From NCBI GenBank assembly GCA_963728355.1, contig CAVSJQ010000014.1:372001-436000 (forward strand): a DNA stretch of 64,000 bases, read 5' to 3'. Made by a program: the position numbers and the translations under genes. The notes under the pieces are model-generated. The model was not told where the DNA came from. It worked only from the letters and a program-made list of their open reading frames with translations, and searched no databases. This stretch comes from Sva-07 sp963728355 (GTDB lineage: Bacteria; Actinomycetota; Acidimicrobiia; Acidimicrobiales; Ilumatobacteraceae). Position 1 is the stretch's first letter. Each line of letters starts with the position of its first letter. Of the stretch, positions 8,633-16,949 are shown one piece after another.

Positions 8633-10252
8633 TCAGGCGAGGTTGCTCGTGCGGGGGTACACGTCGCCGGGGTCGGTGAGGACGTTGACGAGGTAGGGCA
8701 CGCCGCTGGCGAAGGCACGGTCGATCGCCGGGCCGATCTCCGACGGCGACGCCACGGTCTCGCCTCCGCCACCCAACGCCGTGACGACCTCGTCGTAGCG
8801 CATCCCCGGCTGCAGGTCGCAGGCCATGTCCCAGCCGTAGATCGCCTGCATCGGGTGCTTCTCCAGCCCCCACATCCCGTTGTTGCCCACGATCATCACG
8901 ACCGGCAGTCCGTGGCGTACCAGCGAGTCGACGTCCATCAGGCTGAAGCCCGCTGCACCGTCGCCCAGCAGCAACACCACCTGCGACGACGGGCGGACCA
9001 CCCGTGCGGCGATCGCATAGCCGAGCCCGTTGCCCAGGCAGCCGTAGGGCCCCGTGTCGAGCCATCCACCCGGCTGATGGACCTCGATGAACTTGCCGGC
9101 ATAGGAGGCGAAGTCGCCGCCGTCGCAGATGACGACGGCGTCGCGCTCGAGCCGCTTGCGCAGTTCGCCGTAGATGCGGCTCGGCCGGATGGGATCGGCG
9201 TCGGTCTCCATCGACGCGACCTCGCCGGCCGTCGCCGCTGTCTCGGCCTCGCGCAACTCGGTGATCCAACTCCGGTGGTCGATGCGGTCGCCGGAGTACT
9301 CGGCGAGACCGCGCAACGTGAGCCGGATGTCGCCGACGACGGTGAGCACGTCGACGTGGGCCGCGCGCTGCGACTCGGCGTCGACGACGTGCGCCACGGT
9401 CGCCGAGCCGAACGTGCCGAAGCCGAGACGGAAGTCGAGCGGCGTGCCGAGCACGACCACGACGTCGGCGCGCTGCTTGAGCAGGCCCCGCGTCCGGAGG
9501 AAGGCGAGTTCGTGATCGGCGGGCAGCAGCCCGCGGCCCATCCCGTTGAAGAAGCACGGCACGCCGAGCTGCGCCGCCGCCGCGGCGAGTTCCTCCCAGG
9601 CGCCGTCCCAGTACACGTCAGAGCCGACCATGAACGCAGGACGCTCGGCGCCGGCCACCAAGGCGGCGAGCGCCGCCACCAGATCGTCGTCGGGGGCAGC
9701 ACCCGTCCCGTCGCACGATCCGGCGTCGGGCACCTCGCCGGCCGACGGTCCGAACACGTCGAGCGGGAAGTCGAGGAAGGTCGGCCCGCGGTGCGGTTCG
9801 ATCGCCAGGCGCACCGCTTCGTGCACCATCGCCCCCGCGTGTGCCGGATCGGTGACCGTGGCCGCCATCTTGGTGATCGAGGACACGATCGGGACGTGGT
9901 CGAGTTCCTGCAGCGAACCGGCGCCCCAGCGACCCTGAGGCGCACGGCCGCCGAGCACGACCACCGGCGAGCCGTTGAAGTGCGCTGAGGTGATCGCGGA
10001 CACGCCGTTGGTGATGCCGGGCCCGGCGGTCAGTGCAGCGAGACCTGGGCGGCGGGTGAGTTTGGCGTAGGCCTCGGCGGCAAACGTGGCCGCCGCCTCG
10101 TGACGCGTGTCGATGACGCGCATGTCCTGATCGCGTGCAGCGTCGTAGAGCGGCCAGATGTGGCCGCCGTTGAGGGTGAACATCACATCGGTGCCGTACG
10201 CACCGATCGCCGCAATCGCCTGCTGACCTGCGTGTCCGGAAATTTCTGCCAT
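8633..10252 (-). CDS. Thiamine-diphosphate-dependent enzyme, acetolactate-synthase-like
   Basis: This 539-residue protein has the three-part ThDP enzyme layout: an N-terminal PYR domain with the cofactor-activating Glu in TRHEAAATFAAEAYAK, a central domain (about 185-330), and a C-terminal PP domain with the GDG...NN motif (LLLGDGAAGFSLMD to VGNNGMWG). It belongs to the acetolactate synthase / oxalyl-CoA decarboxylase / glyoxylate carboligase group. No regulatory small subunit (ilvH) or ilvC is adjacent, so branched-chain amino-acid synthesis is not indicated. The ATG at 10252 has TACGGT eight bases upstream. Confidence 0.75.
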   Translation of the reverse strand: MAEISGHAGQQAIAAIGAYGTDVMFTLNGGHIWPLYDAARDQDMRVIDTRHEAAATFAAEAYAKLTRRPGLAALTAGPGITNGVSAITSAHFNGSPVVVLGGRAPQGRWGAGSLQELDHVPIVSSITKMAATVTDPAHAGAMVHEAVRLAIEPHRGPTFLDFPLDVFGPSAGEVPDAGSCDGTGAAPDDDLVAALAALVAGAERPAFMVGSDVYWDGAWEELAAAAAQLGVPCFFNGMGRGLLPADHELAFLRTRGLLKQRADVVVVLGTPLDFRLGFGTFGSATVAHVVDAESQRAAHVDVLTVVGDIRLTLRGLAEYSGDRIDHRSWITELREAETAATAGEVASMETDADPIRPSRIYGELRKRLERDAVVICDGGDFASYAGKFIEVHQPGGWLDTGPYGCLGNGLGYAIAARVVRPSSQVVLLLGDGAAGFSLMDVDSLVRHGLPVVMIVGNNGMWGLEKHPMQAIYGWDMACDLQPGMRYDEVVTALGGGGETVASPSEIGPAIDRAFASGVPYLVNVLTDPGDVYPRTSNLA

Positions 10253-10290
10253 GTCACAAGACCGTAACGCGCGCCTACAGTACGGTGTCG
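10253..10290. promoter_or_regulatory. Short divergent promoter between ThDP enzyme and PAP2 gene
   Basis: Thirty-eight base pairs hold a minus-strand TACGGT (10266-10261, eight bases before ATG 10252) and a plus-strand TACAGT (10276-10281, nine bases before ATG 10291). Neither gene has a ribosome-binding site, so both transcripts are probably leaderless or nearly so. Confidence 0.5.
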
Positions 10291-11361
10291 ATGCAGGTGT
10301 CCGACGCAGCTCCGGCACCGGTACGCGAACACCGGATGTACTGGTGGAAGGAAGCGCTGATCGTCGCGATCTTCTACGGCATCTACTCGTGGACCCGCAA
10401 CCTGTTCGGGTCGAACAAGATCGCCGCCGACGGCATCCCCGAGCAGGCGTTCACGAACGCCGAACGCATCATCCAGTGGGAGACGACCCTCAACCTGTTC
10501 CACGAGCAGACGATCCAGTCGTGGTTCCTCGACTACACGTGGTTCATCCAGTTCTGGAACACCTACTACGGCACGGCGCACTTCATCGTCACCTTGGCGG
10601 TGTTCGTGCTCCTGTTCACCAGGCGCGCCGACGTCTTCCCGCAGTGGCGGAACTCCCTGGCGGCGATGACCGCACTGGCGATCATCGGGTTCGCCTGGTT
10701 CCCGCTGATGCCGCCGCGTCTGCTCGACGAGCCCTGCCCGATCCCCGCCACGATCGCCGAGGTGACCGACGCCAAGATCAGCTACGGCGGCGCCTGCATC
10801 GAGAGCGACCTGCGGCCCGAGGGCGGCTGGGGATTCGTCGACACGCTTGCAGAGTACGGCGGCCCCTGGTCGTTCGACTCCGAGACGATGGCATCGATCT
10901 CGAACCAGTACGCCGCCATGCCGAGCCTCCACATCGGCTGGTCGACGTGGTGTGCGATCGCCATCTGGCCGCTGCTGCGACGGCGATGGGTCAAGGCGCT
11001 CGTGTTGCTCTATCCCGCAACGACGTTGTTCTGCATCGTCGTGACCGGCAACCACTTCTGGCTCGACGGCGTCGGCGGCCTCGTCGCATTCGGTGTCGGT
11101 TCGCTCATCGGGTGGGGTCTGTACCGATGGAATCAGGACCGCCTCGATCGGCGTCACGCACTGCTCCTCGCCGCCGAGCCCGGGCTTCCGCACGAGCCGC
11201 CGTACGACCCACTGCTCGAGGGCGGCGACGATGACCACCAGAATCGCCGCGAAATCTCCCACCGCCGCGACGACCAGGAGCACCAGGAGCAGGCGGAACA
11301 ACAGGAGCACCAGTCACTCGACGAACTCCATGACCGCCGGAGCAACGACCCGGCCTGCTGA
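10291..11361 (+). CDS. PAP2-superfamily membrane phosphatase/transferase, Aur1/Ipt1-like
   Basis: This membrane protein of 356 residues belongs to the PAP2 family in the inositolphosphotransferase (Aur1/Ipt1) style. It has about six membrane segments and the catalytic motifs MPSLHIGWSTW and TGNHFWLDGVGG, with two His and the following Asp. It likely works on lipid phosphates at the membrane. ATG 10291 is preferred to GTG 10285 because the TACAGT box ends three bases before the GTG. The last 60 residues are an odd Glu/Gln/His/Asp/Arg-rich tail with no match in the catalytic fold; the opposite strand of this tail encodes a very hydrophobic segment. Confidence 0.8.
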   Translation: MQVSDAAPAPVREHRMYWWKEALIVAIFYGIYSWTRNLFGSNKIAADGIPEQAFTNAERIIQWETTLNLFHEQTIQSWFLDYTWFIQFWNTYYGTAHFIVTLAVFVLLFTRRADVFPQWRNSLAAMTALAIIGFAWFPLMPPRLLDEPCPIPATIAEVTDAKISYGGACIESDLRPEGGWGFVDTLAEYGGPWSFDSETMASISNQYAAMPSLHIGWSTWCAIAIWPLLRRRWVKALVLLYPATTLFCIVVTGNHFWLDGVGGLVAFGVGSLIGWGLYRWNQDRLDRRHALLLAAEPGLPHEPPYDPLLEGGDDDHQNRREISHRRDDQEHQEQAEQQEHQSLDELHDRRSNDPAC

Positions 11362-11418
11362 GCGGTTCGTCACAGAGCCACGCATCGTGTCCTCGGTCCC
11401 CGTATCCTTGATACGACA

Positions 11419-12402
11419 ATGAGTCAGATGCGCTTGAACCCACTCAACGGACGGTGGGTGACCATCGTGGCCGAACGCGCCCAGCGGCCGACCGATTTCG
11501 CTCCCCGCCAGAGCAGTGTCGACGACGACCCGTCACGGCCGTGCCCGTTCTGCCCCGGCCACGAGGAGTCGACACCGCCTGCGCTCGAGACTGCGGAACT
11601 CGACGGCACCTGGTCGATGCGGGTGATCCCGAATCGCTACCCCGCCTTCGCCGGCGAAGAGGCCTTCGCCGTCCACAACCTCGGCCCGGTGTTCGTGATG
11701 GCCGAGGCCAGCGGCATCCACGAGGTGTTCGTGTACACCCCCGAGCACCAGTCCGGCCTCCACCTGCTCGACGACGACCACGCCGCCCAGCTGATGCGGG
11801 TGCTGCGCGATCGGTTCGCCGAACACGCCGCCACGCCCCAGGTCCGCTACACCCAGGCCATCGTCAACCACGGCCGCGAGGCGGGCGCATCGGTCGCCCA
11901 TCCCCATGGCCAGATCCTCGGTCTGCCGTTCGTGCCGGGCGAGATCCTCGACGAGGAGCGAGCGTTCGCCCGCTTCGCCGGCGGCTGCCTGCTCTGCACC
12001 ACCGTCGAGGCCGAACTCGCCGCCGACGAACGCGTCGTGTTCTCCAACGACGACGTCGCCGTCATCACGCCGTACTGGAGCGGTGCCCCCTACGAGCTCC
12101 TGATCGTGCCGCGGCACCACGAGCCGCACCTCCAAGACGCTCCCAACGACAGTCTCGAGGCGGTCGGTCGCGCCCTGCGCGACGCCCTCGGCCACCTCAA
12201 CGCCGCACTCGGCGACGTTGCGTTCAATCTCGGATTCCACACCGCCCCTCATCAGCACACCGGCCAGTACCACTGGCACATCCACATCTGGCCGAACCTG
12301 GTCACGCAGGCCGGCTTCGAGCGCGGCACCGGTGTGATGATCAACATCGTGCCGCCCGAGCAGGCCTGCGACAGCCTGCGCTCGGTCGCCGCCTCCGCCT
12401 GA
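11419..12402 (+). CDS. galT: Galactose-1-phosphate uridylyltransferase
   Basis: GalT exchanges UMP between UDP-glucose and galactose-1-phosphate in the Leloir pathway. The 327-residue protein shows the zinc CPFCPGHE, the active-site AHPHGQI (His-x-His of the HIT fold), CLLC and the second-domain HWHIHIWP. TATCCT lies ten bases before ATG. Together with galU this supports galactose use; galK and galE are not in the window. Confidence 0.92.
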   Translation: MSQMRLNPLNGRWVTIVAERAQRPTDFAPRQSSVDDDPSRPCPFCPGHEESTPPALETAELDGTWSMRVIPNRYPAFAGEEAFAVHNLGPVFVMAEASGIHEVFVYTPEHQSGLHLLDDDHAAQLMRVLRDRFAEHAATPQVRYTQAIVNHGREAGASVAHPHGQILGLPFVPGEILDEERAFARFAGGCLLCTTVEAELAADERVVFSNDDVAVITPYWSGAPYELLIVPRHHEPHLQDAPNDSLEAVGRALRDALGHLNAALGDVAFNLGFHTAPHQHTGQYHWHIHIWPNLVTQAGFERGTGVMINIVPPEQACDSLRSVAASA

Positions 12403-12427
12403 CCCCCCGACCACGGTTTCCCCTCCG

Positions 12428-13585
12428 ATGACCGCCTCTCGAGCCCCTCGACCGCGCCCCACCGAATCGTCGTCGTGGCTGCCCGCCATCGCCGCCGGCC
12501 TGGTGCTCGCGCTCGTCGTCGGCATCGGCGTCTTCCTCGGCGGCAACGGCACCGACGTCGACGCCGACGAACCGCAGGTCACGACGCCGTCGACGGATCT
12601 CCGTGACGGCATCGTCGCGCCGGTGGCCACCACCGCACCGGCTGTCGAACCGACCGCCCCACCGCTCGCCGCGCCCGTCTCGCTCGGCTCGGCGGGCGAG
12701 GACGTGCGCCGCGTGCAGGAACGGTTGACCGCACTCGGATTCCAGCCCGGCCCGGCAGACGGCCAGTTCGGCAGCGTCACCCAGCAAGCCGTGTGGGCGT
12801 TCAAGAAGCTGTTCGGCACGGTTGCCTGGGACGACTTCGCGACCCGCAACGACCAGACCGTGGTCACCGACGAGGTGTGGCAGCAGATGGCCGACCCCTC
12901 GGTGCGGTTCCTGCCCCGACGGCCCGGCGCCGGGACCCGTGTCGAGATCTACCTGCCGCTGCAGGTGATGGCCGTGTTCCGTGACGACGTGCCGATCTTC
13001 ATCTCCCACATCTCCTCGGGCCAGTTGCGACCCGACGGCCTGCCGGCCACGTTCTGCGAGACCGCCACCTACGACACCGACGAGAACGGCAACCCGTATC
13101 CCGAACCGGTGACCAAGGAGGTCTGTGCCGAGGCGAAGTCACCGGGCGGCGTCTTCTCGTTCCGCCGCTCCTACGACGGCAACCGGGTGAGCCCCCTCGG
13201 CGGGATGAAGAACCCGTGGTACTTCAACTACGGCATCGCGATCCACGGCGCCCAGAACGTGCCGACCAGCCCGGCGTCGCACGGCTGCATCCGGATCTCC
13301 AACTCGCTTGCCGACGTGTTCCCCGATCTCGTCGAGCGCGGCGACCGGGTGTACGTGTGGGGCCACGACGGCAAGGAACCGGAGCAGTACAGCGAACGCG
13401 AATCGCTGCCGTCGTTCAACCGGCCGGATCCCAACGCCACCACGACCACCACCTCGACGACCACCACGACCACGACCACCACGACGGCTCCGCCGCCGAC
13501 CACTGCGGCGCCGACCACCGTCGCCACCACGCAACCGACCACGACGACCGCACCGCCGACCACGACGACGACCATCGCCCCCTGA
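12428..13585 (+). CDS. Peptidoglycan-binding L,D-transpeptidase (YkuD)
   Basis: The 385-residue protein makes or attaches 3-3 peptidoglycan crosslinks outside the membrane. Residues 17-40 are a signal anchor; a PGRP-type peptidoglycan-binding domain (LGSAGEDVRRVQERLTALGF) covers about 84-150; the YkuD domain follows with IHGAQ and the catalytic SHGCIR, in which Cys287 is the nucleophile. The last 50 residues are almost only Thr with Pro/Ala, a wall-spanning or glycosylatable tail. It lies 25 bp after galT and converges with glgB. Confidence 0.9.
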   Translation: MTASRAPRPRPTESSSWLPAIAAGLVLALVVGIGVFLGGNGTDVDADEPQVTTPSTDLRDGIVAPVATTAPAVEPTAPPLAAPVSLGSAGEDVRRVQERLTALGFQPGPADGQFGSVTQQAVWAFKKLFGTVAWDDFATRNDQTVVTDEVWQQMADPSVRFLPRRPGAGTRVEIYLPLQVMAVFRDDVPIFISHISSGQLRPDGLPATFCETATYDTDENGNPYPEPVTKEVCAEAKSPGGVFSFRRSYDGNRVSPLGGMKNPWYFNYGIAIHGAQNVPTSPASHGCIRISNSLADVFPDLVERGDRVYVWGHDGKEPEQYSERESLPSFNRPDPNATTTTTSTTTTTTTTTTAPPPTTAAPTTVATTQPTTTTAPPTTTTTIAP

Positions 13586-13615
13586 GCCAGCGCCCGCCGG
13601 GCCGGCCGAGCGATC

Positions 13616-15526
13616 TCAGCGCGGCGATCGTGCGGCGAGCCACACGACGGCCATGGGACCGACGTCGAGCAGTGCCGACGACGAGCATCCCTGTGCCGGT
13701 TCGTCGACGGCGGCCACCGCTGCCTGCGCGCCGCGGTGAGCGGTCCCCCACCACGCTGCGTCGTCGGTGTCGAGCAGGATCTCCCAGTCGCCGCCCCACG
13801 GCAGACCGACGCGGTGACCGGGCCGGGGCACCGACGTGAAGTTGGCGACGCACACCACCGCAGCGACGCCGTCGAGGTCCCACCGCACGAAGGAATACAT
13901 GCTGTTGCCGGCATCGTCGGCGTCGAGCCACTGGAACCCGCCGGGCTCGCGGTCGCGCCGCCACAACGCGGGCCAGGCATCGGCCACCCCGTTGAGGCTG
14001 ACCATCATGTCGTGCACGCCGCGATGCTCCGGATGCTCGAGGAGATGCCACGGCAGATCGGTCGCCTCGCTCCACTCCTCCCAGGGAGCGAGCTCCGATC
14101 CCATGAACACCAGCGGCGCACCGGGCAGCGCCCACTGCCAGGCCAGGAGCGCGCGGAGCCCGGCGAAGCGCTCCCAATCGGCGCCGACCATCCTCGACAG
14201 CAGACTGCCCTTGCCGTGCACGACCTCGTCGTGGCTCAACGGGAGCACGAAGCGCTCGTCGTAGGCGTAGAGCAGCGCGAACGTCAGCTCGTCGTGGTGG
14301 TGGGGGCGGTGCACGGGGTCGAGGGCGAGGTAGCCGAGCGTGTCGTGCATCCAGCCGAGGTTCCACTTGTGGCTGAATCCGAGCCCGCCGTGATCGACCG
14401 GCTGCGTGACGCCGGGCCACGAGGTCGACTCCTCGGCGATCAGCAGCGCATCGGGGAACTCCTCGCCGACCACCGAGGTCAGCTCCTGGATGAACGCCAG
14501 CGCTTCGAGATGCTCGCGGCCGCCGTACTCATTGGGTGACCACTGGCCGTCCTCGCGCGAGTAGTCGAGGTAGAGCATCGAGGCGACGGCGTCGACGCGC
14601 AATCCGTCGACGTGGAACTCGTCGAGCCAGTACAGGGCGTTGGCGACCAGGAAGTTGCGGACCTGGTTGCGGCCGTAGTCGAACACGTAGGTGCCCCAGT
14701 CGGGGTGCTCGCCCCGCCGGGGGTCGGGGTGTTCGTACAACGCCGTCCCGTCGAAACGCCCGAGGCTCCAGTCGTCGCGGGGAAAGTGTGCCGGCACCCA
14801 GTCGACCAGCACCCCGATCCCCCGCTGGTGCAGTGCGTCGACGAACCGACGAACCGCCGCCGGCTCGCCGAACCGGGCGGTGGGCGCGAAGTAGCCCGAC
14901 ACCTGATATCCCCAGGAACCTCCGAAGGGATGTTCCGCAATCGGCATCAACTCGACGTGGGTGAACCCGAGCGACTCCACGTGGTCCGCCAGTTCCACCG
15001 CCAGCCGATCCCAGGTGTCGACGCCTCGACGCCAGGACCCGACATGCACCTCGTAGATGCGCAGTGGCGACGTCGAAGCCATCACCCGGCCCCGCTCGGA
15101 CATCCAGGAATCGTCACCCCACTCGTGGTCGACGGCGTCGGGGACCACGCTGGCGTCACTCGGTGGCCGTTCGGTCATGCGCGCCATCGGATCGGTCTTG
15201 CGCAGGACCGCCCCGTCACCGGTGGTGATCTCGAACTTGTACCGATGGCCGCTGCGAGCGCCCGAAGCGATCACGGACCACAACCCGGTCGGGACGTCGT
15301 GGGTGGCGACGCGACTCAGCAGCTGCGGCATCCAGTCGTTCCAGTCGCCGACCACCGCCACCGACGCCGCACTCGGGGCCCACACCGCGAACCGCACACC
15401 CGACACCAGTCCGTCGGCGTCGACGTGGAGCGGCTGGGGACCCAGCAGCTCCCACAGGCGGCGATGCGTGCCCTCGCCGAACAGGTGCAGGTCGAGCTCA
15501 CCGATCGGTCGCGCGACGTTGGCCAT
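13616..15526 (-). CDS. glgB: 1,4-alpha-glucan branching enzyme
   Basis: GlgB introduces alpha-1,6 branches into glycogen. The 636-residue GH13 protein has an N-terminal CBM48 region (FAVWAPSAASVAVVGDWNDW), the (beta/alpha)8 domain with DGLRVDAV (nucleophile Asp), LIAEEST (acid Glu) and PLSHDEVVHGKG, and a C-terminal beta domain. It lacks the extra N1 domain of longer GlgB proteins. The ATG at 15526 has TACCCT eight bases upstream; the in-frame region before it is not protein-like. It diverges from a GT4 glycosyltransferase. Confidence 0.93.
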   Translation of the reverse strand: MANVARPIGELDLHLFGEGTHRRLWELLGPQPLHVDADGLVSGVRFAVWAPSAASVAVVGDWNDWMPQLLSRVATHDVPTGLWSVIASGARSGHRYKFEITTGDGAVLRKTDPMARMTERPPSDASVVPDAVDHEWGDDSWMSERGRVMASTSPLRIYEVHVGSWRRGVDTWDRLAVELADHVESLGFTHVELMPIAEHPFGGSWGYQVSGYFAPTARFGEPAAVRRFVDALHQRGIGVLVDWVPAHFPRDDWSLGRFDGTALYEHPDPRRGEHPDWGTYVFDYGRNQVRNFLVANALYWLDEFHVDGLRVDAVASMLYLDYSREDGQWSPNEYGGREHLEALAFIQELTSVVGEEFPDALLIAEESTSWPGVTQPVDHGGLGFSHKWNLGWMHDTLGYLALDPVHRPHHHDELTFALLYAYDERFVLPLSHDEVVHGKGSLLSRMVGADWERFAGLRALLAWQWALPGAPLVFMGSELAPWEEWSEATDLPWHLLEHPEHRGVHDMMVSLNGVADAWPALWRRDREPGGFQWLDADDAGNSMYSFVRWDLDGVAAVVCVANFTSVPRPGHRVGLPWGGDWEILLDTDDAAWWGTAHRGAQAAVAAVDEPAQGCSSSALLDVGPMAVVWLAARSPR

Positions 15527-15638
15527 CGACCGCAAGGGTACGTGTATCGACGCCTGCTGCGCGCCCGGCCCCCGAACCGGGGAGCAGAACCTCAGCAAGG
15601 ACCGGCACCGTGGTCGATCGACACTAGGGTGCGCGATC

Positions 15639-16832
15639 GTGCGCGTGTTGATGCTGTCGTGGGAGTTCCCGCCGCGTTCCACCGGCGGCATCGCCGCTCA
15701 CGTCGCCGGGCTGAGCACCGCGCTGGCGAGGGCCGGCCACGACGTGGTCGTGCTGACCGTCGCCGACCGGCCTGCCGAGCTCGAGGCAAAACCGCCCGAA
15801 CAGGTCCGGGTGTTGCGCACGCTCGTCGATCTGCCGTGGCTGCCACCGTCGGAGGAGGTGACGCGCATGGCCTCGGGGAACCACGCCGTCACCAAGCTGG
15901 GCAGCCGGTTCGTCGGCGAGTTGGAGGGGTGGCGGCCCGACATCGTGCACGGCCACGACTGGCAGCTCGGGTGGGCCGCCGATTCGCTCGCCCACCGCTA
16001 CGACGTCCCCTTCGTCCTGACGATGCACGGCACCGAACGGGTACGCCACGGCGGCCAGCTGCCACTCGGCCATCCGACGGACATCAACTCGATCGAATGG
16101 TGGCTCGCGTTCCAGGCGGACCGCATCATCTCGCCGACACGATTCATCGTCGAGCAACTGATCACCGGCTTCGAGCTCGCCGAGGAACACGTCGTGCACA
16201 TCCCCAACGGAATCGATCCGGACCAGTGGCGTCCGGCGAACACACCGAGCGTGCCGACCGGGCCGCGCCCTCCGCTCGTCGTGTCCTGGGGCCGCGTCCA
16301 GTACGAGAAGGGATTCCAGGTGCTGGCACGCGCGATGCACGAGCTGCGCGGACGCATCCCGGATGTCAGCAGCGTGATCGCCGGCCGCGGCAGCTACCTA
16401 CCGGAGCTGCAGACCCAGGTCGACGTCGAGGGCGTCAGCGACATCGTGGAGCTCCCCGGTTTCCTCAACGACGCCGATCTGCGCCACCTCGTGCATCGTG
16501 CCGGATGCGTGGTGATCCCGTCGCTGTACGAACCGTTCGGCATCGTCGCGCTCGAGGCGCTGGCGGCGGGTGCCCCACTGATCGTGGCCCGCACCGGCGG
16601 GCTCGCCGAGTTGATCACCGGCACGAACGCCGGCGTCACCTTCGAGCCGGGCAACCCCGACGACCTCGCCGACGCCGTCGAGCAGGTCCTCACCAACCAT
16701 GATCTCGCCACCATCCTCGTGGCGAATGCCCGCGACCTCGTGCAACACAAGTACGCCTGGACGGCGATCGCCCGGGCCACCTCGGGCGTGTACGGCGACG
16801 CCGTCGCCGCGGCGCATCGCACGACGGCCTGA
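15639..16832 (+). CDS. GT4 glycosyltransferase, glycogen-synthase-like
   Basis: This 397-residue GT-B enzyme likely elongates glycogen or makes maltose-1-phosphate from activated glucose, given its place between glgB and glgP. It begins LMLSWEFPPRSTGGIAAHV, has HGHDWQ, the GRVQYEKGF donor-binding loop and EPFGIVALEALAAGAP, the E-x7-E motif of family 4. GTG 15639 follows TAGGGT (15625-15630) by eight bases. Substrate preference (ADP- or UDP-glucose) cannot be told from sequence. Confidence 0.82.
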   Translation: MRVLMLSWEFPPRSTGGIAAHVAGLSTALARAGHDVVVLTVADRPAELEAKPPEQVRVLRTLVDLPWLPPSEEVTRMASGNHAVTKLGSRFVGELEGWRPDIVHGHDWQLGWAADSLAHRYDVPFVLTMHGTERVRHGGQLPLGHPTDINSIEWWLAFQADRIISPTRFIVEQLITGFELAEEHVVHIPNGIDPDQWRPANTPSVPTGPRPPLVVSWGRVQYEKGFQVLARAMHELRGRIPDVSSVIAGRGSYLPELQTQVDVEGVSDIVELPGFLNDADLRHLVHRAGCVVIPSLYEPFGIVALEALAAGAPLIVARTGGLAELITGTNAGVTFEPGNPDDLADAVEQVLTNHDLATILVANARDLVQHKYAWTAIARATSGVYGDAVAAAHRTTA

Positions 16833-16949
16833 CCGCTCGACGCACGTCACGGCATCGTCGTGTCCGGCCCGGGACGGCTCGTGACGGGGCGATGAACGTT
16901 CGTCAGGCCGGGCGAGACGACCTCGCGGAGTCGGTATCGTCACCGGGCG

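Noticed and set aside
8633..10252. Calling the ThDP enzyme ilvB
   Set aside because: No ilvH or ilvC neighbour and sequence also fits oxalyl-CoA decarboxylase or other carboligases, so no symbol is given.
10183..11310. Minus-strand frame opposite PAP2 starting with a hydrophobic segment
   Set aside because: Beyond the first 50 residues it reads as antisense of the conserved PAP2 core, with no family motif. The hydrophobic start is kept only as a note in findings.
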